Shown here: positions 51,618 through 61,751 of the stretch, in pieces
Layout of the letters: each line of letters begins with the position of its first letter
Position numbering within the stretch: position 1 is the stretch's first letter
Made by a program: the position numbers and the translations under genes
The notes under the pieces: model-generated
Told to the model about the DNA's origin: nothing
Seen by the model: the letters and a program-made list of their open reading frames with translations, nothing else
Database searches by the model: none
Source: Methylocystis echinoides
Lineage (GTDB): Bacteria > Pseudomonadota > Alphaproteobacteria > Rhizobiales > Beijerinckiaceae
Direction of reading: 5' to 3'
Length of the DNA: 64,000 nt
Assembly (NCBI RefSeq): GCF_040687965.1
Contig: NZ_CP156085.1
Coordinates: forward strand, 62,001 to 126,000

Positions 51618-51897
51618 GGCTGCGCCTGCGAGGGCGATAAGCCCCTATCGAGGTTGATGACCGCCGTCGTTTCCGACGGCCTTGAATCGCCCGAATGAAG
51701 GCTCGCGAACTCGCCGCCAAGATGATTGGCGTCACGCCCAGCCCACCTGCGAAAATCAGACAGATGAGGGTGAGCGCTAGGCCAATCTTCGCGGCCTCCC
51801 AGTCGCGAGCTTTCGCGGCCTTCCAGGTCGCTATGGCGAGGACTAGACCGGAGACGGAGCATGCGAGAGCGCCGAGGAGCAGCAGGGCCGACATCAA
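51556..51897 (-). CDS. Membrane microprotein, paralogue of its downstream neighbour
   Basis: 113 codons. The first 70 residues hold two or three helices (LLLLGALACSVSGLVLAIAT, WKAAKARDWEAAKIGLAL, ICLIFAGGLGVTPIILAA) that align with the 62-aa protein, including the WKAAKARDWE loop. The C-terminal 35 residues are Arg-rich and overlap the start of the downstream gene, so the frame may extend past an original stop. First gene of the small unit. Function unknown; holin-like or toxin-like roles cannot be excluded. Confidence 0.5.
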   Translation of the reverse strand: MMSALLLLGALACSVSGLVLAIATWKAAKARDWEAAKIGLALTLICLIFAGGLGVTPIILAASSRAFIRAIQGRRKRRRSSTSIGAYRPRRRSRDPHLHPALHRGAWLCRGAS

Positions 51898-52126
51898 AAC
51901 TCTCTAGCCCTCCACCGACTGCCGCTGATCAAACCCGACCAGAGAAGCAGCCTGTTGAGTAGTTGTGGCTTCTACTTAAGGTTGTTTCGCCGGTTAGCGG
52001 ACTGTGCCCACTTGGCCCTCCGCATTCTAGGCGCGTCAAAACAAAATCTGTCAAATCCTTCTAAGCCTTGACCATTCTTGCATTAATGCTATCAGCCGTC
52101 GAAACGCGGCAAGAAATTGCACGGGC

Positions 52127-52381
52127 TTGCAGATGATCATTCGTTCTCGTAAAAGAACCTTGTTTTGGTTTGCGTTCACTACGGCACCGCTGCTCGGTTT
52201 GGCGATCGAGCCTGGCCAGGATTCGGCGATCGTGCTCGCGCTCATTGCTCTTTTTGGACTGCAAGCCTTCGCCGCCGAATTCTTGGGGTTGCAAAGCAGG
52301 CCACGATGGGATTTCCTTGCCACGTCGGGTGTTCCCGCGCTTTTGGTTCCCGGTGCTATGGGGTCGAAAAATAGCGCGTGA
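52127..52381 (+). CDS. Hypothetical membrane protein, 84 aa
   Basis: A basic N-terminus (MQMIIRSRKR) followed by TLFWFAFTTAPLLGLAI and, after a short acidic loop, IVLALIALFGLQAFAAEFLG and a third hydrophobic stretch ALLVPGAMG. No family recognised and no clear ribosome site, so the assignment is tentative. Confidence 0.4.
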   Translation: MQMIIRSRKRTLFWFAFTTAPLLGLAIEPGQDSAIVLALIALFGLQAFAAEFLGLQSRPRWDFLATSGVPALLVPGAMGSKNSA

Positions 52382-52604
52382 GAATATATCGCGCGTCGAC
52401 TCGCTGGGGAACGATACGCTTCGATTTTACCTAACAAATGCTGAGATTTTTGACGTGGCGTTGCCCAGAAGACGAGAGATGTTGGGGCTTCTGCAACTTG
52501 TCAACAGAGCCTATCTCAGCCGGTCACAGACTTGCTCTCCCCGACGTTGAGACCGGTCACTGATAGACGACATAGTAGATCCGGCGTCGAAAGCGTCCGT
52601 CCCG

Positions 52605-53035
52605 TTGGCGGTCAAGATCACCCTATCGAGCACCCCGGCGAGCGATAATGAGGAGCGCGTCAGTCTGGCGACGATCATCGACGATGCGCTACGTTCGATC
52701 AGCGTGCATCAGCTCCGTGTTGTCTTGGTCCCTCGATTCAAATCGACCACGCCTGCGTTCGCCCTGCTTCGCATGATCCTCCACGCATTGACGACGAACG
52801 CGCTTAGATACGGAGATTTGTCCAGGGCGAACGGGGTCGTGCTTTTGAGCGGCAGCACCGTAGGCGATGGCAATGTCAAAAGCCTTCATCTGGATTGGCA
52901 GGAAGAGAAGGGCCCCCGGTTCAGCCCGATCGTCTGGGGTTTGGCACGAAAATGATGAAAGCAGCGCAAGAGCCGTCGGGGGGCAGACTGAACTGCGTTT
53001 TGAGCCTGAGGGACTGCGCGCCGATAGCGTAGTAG
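52605..53035 (+). pseudogene. HWE/HisKA_2 histidine kinase ATPase region, frameshifted
   Basis: The frame reads LATIIDDALRS, LRMILHALTTNALRYGDLSR (N box) and KSLHLDWQEEKGP. After this the expected Arg-Gly-Phe-Gly loop appears in the next frame as DRLGFGTKMM, and FEPEGLRADSVVA in a third. So the ATPase domain of an HWE-type kinase has two frameshifts. The phospho-acceptor helix is not found upstream. Confidence 0.55.
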
Positions 53036-53117
53036 CAACCGGGCGCTCTGAAGCCGTTCAGCAGAAGGCCTTTTGCAAAGCTGGGGCGCTCCTTTAGGGC
53101 GGGCCCGCTAGAAAGAA

Positions 53118-53823
53118 TTACCGTGTTGGCTTTGAGGCGGCTGCCGCCCGCACCAGTGTTGCTCCGACGTCCTGGGGGTCGGCCTGAATGGCTTCGAAAC
53201 GCGCGGGAATATCGCGATGATTCAGAGCGCGGCAAACCGCCTCTCCTGATTCCTCTGGCCTCAGCTCCTTCTCGCCGAGAACCGTGACGGCGACGACCTT
53301 GGTCGCCGTAGTCAGCAGCGGGATCGCATCGTGCAAAGCACGGCTCGCTGCCCGTGTCGCATCCCAGGCGACCACCACTGTTTGAGCGCGAGAAGGTTCA
53401 GCTTGCCATGGAATCAGCATTAAGGGGCGTCCGCTGCCGAAAAGAACTGCCTGCACCAAAGCCAGACGCGGATACTCGAGCGGGCCATAAACGCTCACCG
53501 CAACAAGATCCCGGATTCGCGCATGCCTTGCGAGTTCGGCGCCCGCGGCCTCCCCTTCCAAATTGCTCACAAGAATTCGACGCCTTGCTCAGCCCCGTTG
53601 CACGAACCAGAGATCCAATGCGTTGTGCCTCCTCTGCAACACGCTTCCGGATCCCACCCTGCATTTTGTATCCTGGAGAAAACGGCGCGGCGCAAGGCTC
53701 TACCTCGGACAGGAAAGCCGTCACGCGGCCACCTTGAGACGCAGCGAGCGCGAGCGCATATCGCGTTCCGCTCTCGAGATCGGAGCGTGCGCTGATGGTC
53801 ACATGAACAAGCAAATCCTTCAC
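53118..53823 (-). pseudogene. Universal stress protein-like, frameshifted
   Basis: GTG 53823 (after GGAGAG) begins VKDLLVHVTISARSDLESGT and continues with RYALALAASQGGRVTAFLSE, a Usp fold. Near 53570 the frame changes: VSNLEGEAAGAELARHARIR, DLVAVSVYGPLEYPRLALVQ and VVVAWDATRAASRALHDAIP follow in a second frame, a tandem second Usp half. The C-terminus, which should contain a Gly-x2-Gly-x9-Gly-Ser loop, is cut at AAAASKPTR. So at least one frameshift and a truncated end. Confidence 0.6.
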
Positions 53824-54941
53824 GGTCTTCTCTCCATCATGATCGCTTATAGTCGTATCGGGCGGCTCGCAATGCGATAACATACCAGCACGGGCGGATC
53901 AGAAGTCGCTTTCTGTTTGGTAACTGAAATGCGCGCGCTCGCAATTCGGTTCCTTTGCTGGGTCATCTTCTGGCACGTAAGGCGCGCTTGCTATGCTCGA
54001 AAGCAAGCGCGCCCCTTGCACCAAAGCATCCGGGTCGTTGGGCCCTCCAGCGTCCAGGTTGGAGCGGCGCGCCCGTCATGCGACCGCATTGACGTTTTGG
54101 CGTTGATGCGCGGGCTTATCGGATACCAGGCCGGAGACGCAGGGTCTGGCGCGTCGTTTCGGAACCCGATGCAAGCGCCAGTCAACGCCGCGTTTTGATT
54201 GATGGATAGGTTGCCGCAGCGGATCAACCATCCCCGCTCGTCCGTCGAATAGAGTGGGTGCCGTTGAAGCGCGTCGTCGAAACATGTGAGTTCGGGGCCC
54301 TCCTGACAGGAGGTAAGAGGGATACGGCTCGCCTGCATTTTCAGAACGCTCCCGCGCTTGTCCTGGCGCCGTATTGACGCGGCCGTTCTCACGCAAGGGT
54401 TGGATAGTGGCGCGATCTGCGACGGCACGTCCAGGAATGCAGCCGCGATGCCAAACTTCCCACCCAGGACCGCAACCCGAAAGCTACCCGGAGCGCATGT
54501 TCTGCCGTTGAAGGATTCCGGCGCGTCGTAACCCGGTATGATCGAAGCGCGGTTAACCCCGCAGCTGTCCGCATCGCCGCCACCGTCGGCTATTGGTCAC
54601 GAATTAGGACGCTACTCTAGGCAGCGCTGAATGTGATCCGGCGTACGAGCGCCTCGCTAACTGGGCGTCGCCCTCTCCGCCATAAGGGTCCCGATCAGGT
54701 TAATAGTACAGCCGAAATGATAACGCACTGCTTCTGCAGAGAGGCGCGCACCGAGCCGGGCACGTTAGTTGCGCCTGTGATTTGCTCTCGTCTGTCGGAA
54801 CTAATAGAAAGTCGTGTCTCCTCCGCCGGGCAGGTGAAAATCTCGACTTTAACGACGTGCAGCAAGGTTCACGGCACGCTTGAACGACGAGCTCGACGCT
54901 CAACAAAACGCCCCTGCTGCGCACATGCGCATGGTGACCCG
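53824..54941. other. Long region without supported gene
   Basis: About 1.1 kb. Several medium ORFs on both strands overlap but none has a start context or recognisable pattern. Probably non-coding or heavily decayed. Confidence 0.4.
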
Positions 54942-55472
54942 ATGGACGATCCTAGATTCCTTAGATGTGCAACCGAGGCGGCGAACGAGGAAAGCTTTGC
55001 CGCCACATAGGAACGCGCCACATGCGTCCTTATTGCGCACGCCCTCAACGCAGAGCTACAAGAGCTTGGATGGCGTTCCTACCTCCTGCGCGTTGAGACC
55101 ACGGTCCGGCATCGAACCGACAGCGCATTTGCCGGTTGCGTTTTGGGGCGCGGCCCCTGGGAGCGGCGCGCTACGGCGCCGGGCATGTGGCGGGGCCATC
55201 TGGTCGTTGCGATCGAGACCGCCTGGCTGCTCGATCCGACGCTCGACCAAGCCAATAGGCCGGAATGGGGGCCGCATCGGGTCGGGCCGTTGGTGGTTCG
55301 CCTGCCGCGAACATTTTGGATTGGTCCTCGGGGACATCGCCTCGTCGTTGGCGAGTTGGAGGTCAGCTACCGCCCTTATTGCCGCCCCCAGAGCGGCTTC
55401 GCAAATAAGCGGGACGCGCGCCCACCTCACTGGCGGCCCATAGCCGAGCGTGTGCTTGAGCGTATTAGATAG
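54942..55472 (+). pseudogene. Transglutaminase-like (papain-fold) hypothetical protein with TAG
   Basis: ATG 54942 frame reads MDDPRFLRCATEAANEESFA and stops at TAG 55008-55010. The same frame then continues ERATCVLIAHALNAELQELG, WRSYLLRVETTVRHRTDSAF, GMWRGHLVVAIETAWLLDPT and LDQANRPEWGPHRVGPLVVR to 55472. The order Cys (in ATCVLI), His (WRGHLVV) and Asp (LLDPT) resembles a transglutaminase-like catalytic triad. The single in-frame stop suggests a recent nonsense mutation; internal initiation would lack the N-terminal helix but could keep the triad. Confidence 0.45.
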
Positions 55473-55689
55473 GCTGCCGCGAAGTCGCAAGATCTCTACG
55501 CCCCAGGAGGGATCTCCCTGGTGGCGCTGTAACGGCTCAACCCCGAACGGGTGGGAACTGGCTGCCCGTCCGGCGCCAAGCTTGCCGCCTTCACAAGAGA
55601 CCGAGCGGCTCGATGTCCCGCCGCTCGCGCATGCCGAGGGCTGGCGGTCTTGCAATCCGCTAGGTCTCCAAGGCTCTGGATCGGCTGCG

Positions 55690-57283
55690 TCACAACTCCT
55701 CCTCGGGCGCTACGGCGCGCTCAAACAACGACCGAACCCTGGCGGCCAATTCGTCGAGCCTGAAGGGCTTGCGCAGAACCTCCATGTTTGCCGCCAGTTG
55801 CAATGTTCCCGCGGACTTGCCGGCGTAGCCGGTGATAAGCAAGATAGGCAAGTCAGGGTACGCGGCGCGCGCGGCGTGTGCTAGTTGCAGACCATTCAAC
55901 CCGGGGAGGCCTATGTCGCTGACGAGGAGGTCAAACGGCTCGCCGCTCTCGACCAGTTTAAGTCCAGTCGAGCCATCGCCGGCTTCAACCGTCTTGCAGC
56001 CAATGCCCTGAAGCGTGGTGACGATTTGGCGACGTACCTCCTCTTGATCCTCGACAACCAGGATTTTGCCTCCCTGCTTTGAGCATGGAGAATAAACCCT
56101 GTCGCTGGCCGGCGGGTGTTGGGCGGCCACGGAGGGAAGCTGGGCGCGTCCCGGCAAGTAGATATGAACGCTAGTTCCTTTCTGGGGGGCGCTTTCGATT
56201 CGCACAAACCCACCTGATTGTTTGACGAAGCCGTAAACCTGCGACAAGCCCAAACCCGTCCCGTGGCCTGTCGGCTTCGTCGTGAAGAACGGCTCGAAGA
56301 CGCGGCTGATCACATTGGCTGATGCCCACGCCGCTGTCCGTCACCTCGATCTCGACATAGTCCCCAGGCTCCATGTCGGGCTCTGAAAGCTCGGTCGTCA
56401 ACGTCCGATCAGCCGTCGTAATCCTCAGCACGCCCCCCTGCGGCATGGCGTCTCGCGCGTTGATCGCCAAGTTCAACAAGGAACTCTCGAGTTGGGATGG
56501 GTCGCACGAAACACAGCAGCGGCAGGGCCCGAAGCGAAGCTGTAGCTCGATCTCTGGTCCCAGCGCACGCCGCAACATCTCCTCCATGCCTGCGACGAGC
56601 TTGTCGGGCTCGATGATCTTCGGCATTAAAGTTTGTCGGCGCGAGAACGCCAGCATGCGGTTGGTGAGACTGGAGGCGGAGTTCGACGCTTTTCTTATCG
56701 CCGCCAGGGGGCGCTCTATCGCGCTGACCCGCCCAGCCGCAATCTGGCGCTGGATGACGTCGAGAGAACCAACGATGACCTGAAGCACATTATTGAAGTC
56801 GTGGGCTATGCCGCCCGTCAATTGACCGAGCGCTTCCATTTTTTGTGCGTGCGCGAGCCTCTCCTCGCTCGCGACCAGCGCTGCATTCGCTCGGCGTAAT
56901 TGTTCCGCCGAAGGAAGCGCGAGAAAGCTGGGTAAAACCCACCATAACGCGACCGCCGTCGCGATGGAGGCGATAGCAGTCGCCGCTTTGACAAGGCCCT
57001 GCAGGCCATAGAGCGGGGTCCACAGCGTGAATAGATCGAGCCAATGCGTCGTGCCGCAGAGCAGGATAAAGGCGGCGAACAGCCACAGCATCGGCCGAAA
57101 GACCAGGTCGCGGCGTCGCCTTCCGACGATCACAAGCGCCAGGGGAATGGAAAAATACGCCATCGCGATGGTGGCGTCGGACACCGCATAGAGCCAGATC
57201 AGTCCCGGCTCCCAAAGCAGGCAGTATCCGTGTGGCGCTAGGCCAGAGTCGCCAAAGAGCCACTCGCTCAGTGCGGAGAGCAT
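55690..57283 (-). pseudogene. Hybrid histidine kinase with ethylene-receptor-type copper-binding membrane domain, frameshifted
   Basis: From ATG 57283: a three-helix membrane domain nearly identical in pattern to plant ETR1, SDATIAMAYFSIPLALVIVG and FAAFILLCGTTHWLDLF. Asp36, Tyr43, Ile73, Cys76 and His80 match ETR1 Asp25, Tyr32, Ile62, Cys65 and His69 with the same spacing; Cys and His are the Cu(I) ligands. Then a coiled coil, HisKA (GQLTGGIAHDFNNVL, H161), HATPase with N box LNLAINARDAMP and G1 VTDSGVGIS. There one base is lacking (near 56315): the rest, SRVFEPFFTTKPTGHGTGLG, LSQVYGFVKQSGG and a receiver domain (ILVVEDQEEVRRQI, VSDIGLPG, RKPF), is in the next frame. Either a real frameshift or a sequencing error; otherwise complete. 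Confidence 0.85.
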
Positions 57284-57579
57284 GTAAAACCTCCCTGGGA
57301 AGGATTGCGGGAGCCGTAGTCCATGACGTCGTGCGGCGCGACGGCTGAATGCCTCAGCCTATGCTTCCCTCTGACTAGGGCGGTCCCTGCTTTCCATTTT
57401 GCTTTTCGAAGAACCCTAGCGACACGCGTCTTTTAGCACGATGAATGTTGCCTTGACGCGGGCTTTTCAAGAGGCCTCGAACCAGCTCTTCCTGCAGGGG
57501 ACGCTCAAATTTTTTAGCCACACCGGATTTCATGGTATAACCCTCGGGCCCATCGCCGGCCTGAGGAAGGCCAAATTCC
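57284..57579. promoter_or_regulatory. Divergent promoter region of two hybrid kinases
   Basis: About 300 bp between the kinase genes on opposite strands. No gene supported. It must contain both start regions; GAGGAAGG precedes the GTG start at 57580. Confidence 0.45.
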
Positions 57580-60081
57580 GTGGACGAGATTCAGAAATCC
57601 CAAGACTGCGAGCGCTGCGAAGCTGACCTCTTCTTAGAGTCGGAGGCGCTCAGGCGACTCAATGACGCCAGTTCGCGTCTTTGGCGGACAAACAGCCTGC
57701 GAGCAGGATTGGAAGAGATGCTCGTCGCGACGATCGAGCTACTCGGGGCTCGCTTAGGCAACGTGCAGCTCGTCGACTGCGCCACAGGAAAACTGACAAT
57801 CGCCGCGCAACGCGGGTTTAACCCAGATTTTCTGGACTTCTTCAGAGAGGTTTGCGTTGATGACGGCTCCGCCTGCGGGCGGGCGCTTAAGTTGGGGCAA
57901 CGTGTCGTCATTGAGGACGTTGAGCTTGACCCTCTGTTTGCCCCCTACCGGGCCATTGCGCGACAGGCGGGGTTCCGCGCCGTCCTGTCGACGCCGCTCA
58001 TGGGTCGGACGGCAGAAGTGCTCGGGATGATCTCAGCGCATTTTAAAGGGCCCCACCGTCCCACCCAGATAGATTTGGAATGCCTTGACCTTTACGTCCT
58101 CCAAGCATCAGGCTTTATTGAGCGGTGCCGCCGCGAAGAAGAACTCCGACGGCGCGCTGAAGAGCGCGAGGCGCTTCTGGACGCATTGCCAGCGTTCATC
58201 TGGTTGGGGGAAGTCGAGAGCGGCGTTATCCGCGGCAATCGAGCAGCTAACCAGATTTTGACTGGGGCGCTGGAGGCGCCGCCGGCCGTAAGCGTTTCTG
58301 AAAATGTTGCTGCGACTGGACAACCGCCTGACCGGCGACAACTCAAGCAAGACGGAGCGGAACACCAACCTGAGAAATCACCCATCCAGAAAGCCATGGC
58401 GAGCGGGAGGCCCGTGCATGACGCCTATATTGACTTCCGGCTCCCAGACGGTCGTCACATCGAAGCCATCGGCAACGCCGCGCCACTGTTTGACGCAAGC
58501 GGCGCCGTCAGGGGCGGCGTCGCCGCCTTCGTTGACGTCACCCAACGAAACCAAGCAGAACGAGCGCTGAGGGAAACGGAAGAGTTCAACCGGACGATCA
58601 TCGACTGTAGTCCTGATTGCATTAAGGTGCTTGATCTAGACGGCCGCCTGCTGATGATCAACGAGGCGGGCCGCCGGCTCCTAGAGATCGACGATGCTGC
58701 CTCGCTCTACGGCCAGGATTGGCGCTCCATTTGGCCGCGATTTGCGACGAATGAAGCCGGCGACGTTCTGGCGCAGGCGAAGGCTGGACGCTCCCTCCGT
58801 TTTGAGGAGTTGCACACGACCCTCAAGGGAACGCAGAAATGGTGGGACGTCATCATGACGCCTGTGCGCGGGGGCGACGGGGACGTTGTCCGGATCTTGT
58901 CGGTTTCCCGCGACATCAGCGACCGCAAGCAGACCGAGGACGCGCTGCGCGACGCTGATCGCCGCAAAGACGAATTCCTCGCGACCCTTGCGCATGAACT
59001 GCGCAACCCGCTCGCCGCCATCGCCAATGCTGTCTACTTGCTCAAGAAATCGGCGGGCGGCAGCGGCAGTAATACAGCGCAGACGCCTAAGCTTCTGGCC
59101 ATGGCGGAAAATCAGGTCGGCCACCTCGTCCGGCTCGTCGATGACCTCTTGGAGGTCTCGCGCATCACCTCGGGGAAAATCCAACTCAAGAAGCAGCCGG
59201 TAGATCTCGCGGAGGTTCTTCGGCAATCAGTCGATGCGAGCCACGCGATGGCTGAATCCCTCCGCCACAAGATCAGTCTCGCGCTCCCCGACGAGCCGCT
59301 GATGGTCGACGGAGACCCGGTGCGGCTTACGCAAATCTTCACAAACATCTTAAACAACGCCGTGAAGTACACGCCTTTAGGGGGCGATATCGTCGTTTCG
59401 ACGCAGCGTACCCAAAGCGCATGTTCTGTTCGAATCAAGGACACAGGCGCGGGAATCCCCGCGGACATGTTGTCCCGCATCTTTGACCTTTTCACGCAGG
59501 TTGATCGCACCCTGGTCCGCTCTCAGGGAGGCATTGGGCTCGGTCTCAACCTGGCCCGACGCCTCTGCGAGTTGCATGGCGGAGATATCGAAGCGCATAG
59601 CGAAGGGGTGGGGCGGGGAAGTGAATTCATCGTACGGCTGCCTTTGATGGCTCCCCTGCTACGGCGTAAGGTTCAATTAGACACGCTAAAGTCGAAAGAA
59701 TTCCTTTTGAAGAGAGTGATGGTTGTGGACGACGATTCGACCGTGGCGGAATCCTTGGCAATGATTTTGAAGGACTTGGGTGTCGTGGTGAAGACCGCAA
59801 CCAGCGGCGCCGAAGCTTTGAATTTGCTTTCCCAATTCTGGCCCGAGCTTGCGCTTATCGACATCGGCATGCCGGGAATCGATGGTTATGAAACGGCGCG
59901 TCGCATCCGTCGACTGCCCGATGGGAAGAACTTGGTCCTGGCGGCGCTGAGCGGGTGGGGCCGGAGCGAAGATCGCAAGAGAGGGGTCGAAGCGGGATTC
60001 GATCGCCATTTTGTCAAGCCGATTGACCTTACGGAGCTTCACGAGCTCCTGTTATTTGGAACCAGAGAAGCACACGGTTGA
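57580..60081 (+). CDS. GAF/PAS hybrid sensor histidine kinase with receiver domain
   Basis: 833 residues, probably from GTG 57580 (GAGGAAGG upstream). Soluble: a GAF domain (about 35-180, RAVLSTPLMGRTAEVLGMIS), two PAS domains (about 190-325, and about 335-450 with TIIDCSPDCIKVLDLDGRLL), HisKA (FLATLAHELRNPLAAIANAV, His near 472), HATPase (N box FTNILNNAVKYTP, G1 IKDTGAGIP, G2 GGIGLGLNLARR) and a C-terminal receiver (VMVVDDDSTVAESL, phospho-Asp near 763 in LALIDIGMPG, Lys in HFVKPIDL). All catalytic residues are present. Divergent from the ethylene-receptor-type kinase, with which it may share inputs or phosphorelay partners; the output is unknown. Confidence 0.9.
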   Translation: MDEIQKSQDCERCEADLFLESEALRRLNDASSRLWRTNSLRAGLEEMLVATIELLGARLGNVQLVDCATGKLTIAAQRGFNPDFLDFFREVCVDDGSACGRALKLGQRVVIEDVELDPLFAPYRAIARQAGFRAVLSTPLMGRTAEVLGMISAHFKGPHRPTQIDLECLDLYVLQASGFIERCRREEELRRRAEEREALLDALPAFIWLGEVESGVIRGNRAANQILTGALEAPPAVSVSENVAATGQPPDRRQLKQDGAEHQPEKSPIQKAMASGRPVHDAYIDFRLPDGRHIEAIGNAAPLFDASGAVRGGVAAFVDVTQRNQAERALRETEEFNRTIIDCSPDCIKVLDLDGRLLMINEAGRRLLEIDDAASLYGQDWRSIWPRFATNEAGDVLAQAKAGRSLRFEELHTTLKGTQKWWDVIMTPVRGGDGDVVRILSVSRDISDRKQTEDALRDADRRKDEFLATLAHELRNPLAAIANAVYLLKKSAGGSGSNTAQTPKLLAMAENQVGHLVRLVDDLLEVSRITSGKIQLKKQPVDLAEVLRQSVDASHAMAESLRHKISLALPDEPLMVDGDPVRLTQIFTNILNNAVKYTPLGGDIVVSTQRTQSACSVRIKDTGAGIPADMLSRIFDLFTQVDRTLVRSQGGIGLGLNLARRLCELHGGDIEAHSEGVGRGSEFIVRLPLMAPLLRRKVQLDTLKSKEFLLKRVMVVDDDSTVAESLAMILKDLGVVVKTATSGAEALNLLSQFWPELALIDIGMPGIDGYETARRIRRLPDGKNLVLAALSGWGRSEDRKRGVEAGFDRHFVKPIDLTELHELLLFGTREAHG

Positions 60082-60206
60082 CCCTGAGAGGCCTTCAAGG
60101 GGAGATCGCGCGCAATAAGTCTGTTGCCGCCGCGAGTCGGCGAGCCCGCGTTTCCAACCCTGCAATCCTAAACGCCAGCATCAACTAGAAACAGTCACCG
60201 CGGGAA

Positions 60207-60471
60207 GCGCAGGCGCAGAACTTCCTCAGCGTCAAACCAAGCTTCATTGCCGTCAACACTAACAATCCGCTGCTGAGCGCCACGGCTGGGATCTAAGCTC
60301 GACGCCCAGCACGATAGCCACGCTAACTCCGTCGGCGTTCAAGTTGCGATCGGGAAACCTGGAAGCTCGCTTTCCAACACGGCCACGGTCGGACAATCAG
60401 GAAATCAAACTTACACTGGCCCTCGCCAGCACATAGAAACCCTGTCGCCTCTGCCGCTGGGTCATCCCTGA
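60207..60471 (+). pseudogene. Degenerate curlin-like gene (copy of 63214-63558)
   Basis: Aligned to the intact gene: FLSVKPSFIAVNTNNPLLSA, then a stop TAA in GI(TAA), an internal gap of about 40 bp, SVGVQVAIGKPGSSLSNTAT, VGQSGNQTYTGPRQHIETLS and the same end near a Pro-Leu-Pro-Leu stretch. DNA similarity is high over most of the length. The stop and deletion make it a pseudogene. Confidence 0.7.
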
Positions 60472-60642
60472 CCATCAAAGAACCGCAGCAAGGGCTGCTC
60501 GAGGAGCCATTGCTCCCCGCCTTCCGAAAAGAGAGCGGCCCGGCGGAGTTTGCGCCGCTCGCGCACGACTTCCTCCCGCCACCGACTGAACTCCGCTTTA
60601 GGGCCACAGCGGGCAGCCCGACGGCCGGCGCCGCCCCCCACC

Positions 60643-60840
60643 TCAATGTCGAGTGCGACTTGGCGTTGGGGCGTTGTTTTGCTGTGAAAAACGCGCAAGT
60701 AGCCTTTCGATAACCTGCAATCTTATCTCATCTTCGTCACTCAGTGTCCCGCCATCGCGCTGCTTTTTCGCCCGCAACTCCGCCGCCCTGCTTTCCAGGT
60801 GGTCCGTAAGATCCTTCCGCCACTCGTCCTCGGCGTACAT
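60643..60840 (-). CDS. Small charged hypothetical protein, 65 aa
   Basis: From ATG 60840: MYAEDEWRKDLTDHLESRAA then ELRAKKQRDGGTLSDEDEIR and LQVIERLLARFSQQ, an alternation of acidic and basic helices without membrane segments. Part of it (98 bp) is duplicated as a fragment at 42588-42685, so the gene or its neighbourhood has been moved around. Weak ribosome site. Family not recognised; a DNA- or RNA-binding role is possible but not shown. Confidence 0.5.
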   Translation of the reverse strand: MYAEDEWRKDLTDHLESRAAELRAKKQRDGGTLSDEDEIRLQVIERLLARFSQQNNAPTPSRTRH

Positions 60841-61751
60841 TGCCTCTCTGCGCCGCCTGTGCGGCCTGAGCTGTTTTTGCTGAAACCCCAACGGGTTATG
60901 CGCGCCTACGCTCTTTGTGGTAGTATGGGGCGGCCTTCCTCTAGGGCAAGGTTGTAACCTTAAACGCCGCGCATCGCTATGGCGCCGTCTCCAACAAATC
61001 AAGATTGCCTAACCAATCGTCGCCTAGGCGTAATGTTCCCAAACATGCAGGCGGTCGGCCTAAGTGGTTGCGCAGGCATCGGGCAGTCGTGGCGTAGCTC
61101 GAGGTAAGGGCCGGTGAGATCACGAGCCGATTCGCGTGTCCCTGCAGAGCATCCAGCGCCTTGATCGCAGCTGAGAGACCCGCTCGGCGAAGTCGCAGCA
61201 AAAGGGAATTGCAATTCCACGGTCTAACAGGGAAGCGGCCTGTCAACCGGGATCCTGTTTTCTTCCCTAATTCGCTCAGTAGGGAAACGCGCGCCAGTCG
61301 ATGCCAGCGTTCGCCGCACGAATGTGCCGCATTGGCAGGAGGATTGGTCCAGCCGCTACCCCAGCTGGCGGTCGGACAGAAAAGCGAGCGAACCGTGCGA
61401 AAGCTTAGCGCCGCTTTTTCCCCTGGGGCTTTCTGACCTGTGCGAAGGCGCCGCAGAACCCCCTTCGGTGCGGCCAACTCCGCTAGGGCGAGCGAGAGGC
61501 CGCGGTATTCCTGCACACTGGGTCGAAATGAACTAGGGGATAAAGCGTCTACGGTTTCACATCCACATGTTGAGTGCTTCTGGCGCTCCTCGATGATAAG
61601 CGGCGGGCGAGAAGCCGACTCGAACTCCTCATAGCCTAATTTAAAAGCGCTCCCCTCAGATCGGCGACATAGCCTTCTGAGTCCATTTCGGAAAACCTGA
61701 GCAGGGGGCGGCCGGGTGCGCACGCCCTTTTGACGGTGTCGACGGCGTTTA
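60841..61751. other. No supported gene
   Basis: About 0.9 kb up to the IS630 left end. A long minus-strand open frame (60977-61723) is Arg/Leu/Ser-biased without motifs and looks like a chance ORF in GC-rich DNA. Confidence 0.4.

Noticed and set aside
60462-60698. 78-aa Arg-rich ORF downstream of the 65-aa gene
   Set aside because: Overlaps the 60643-60840 gene and has no recognisable domain or start context; probably a chance frame.
60977-61723. 248-aa minus-strand ORF
   Set aside because: High GC chance frame without motifs, start context or plausible composition.
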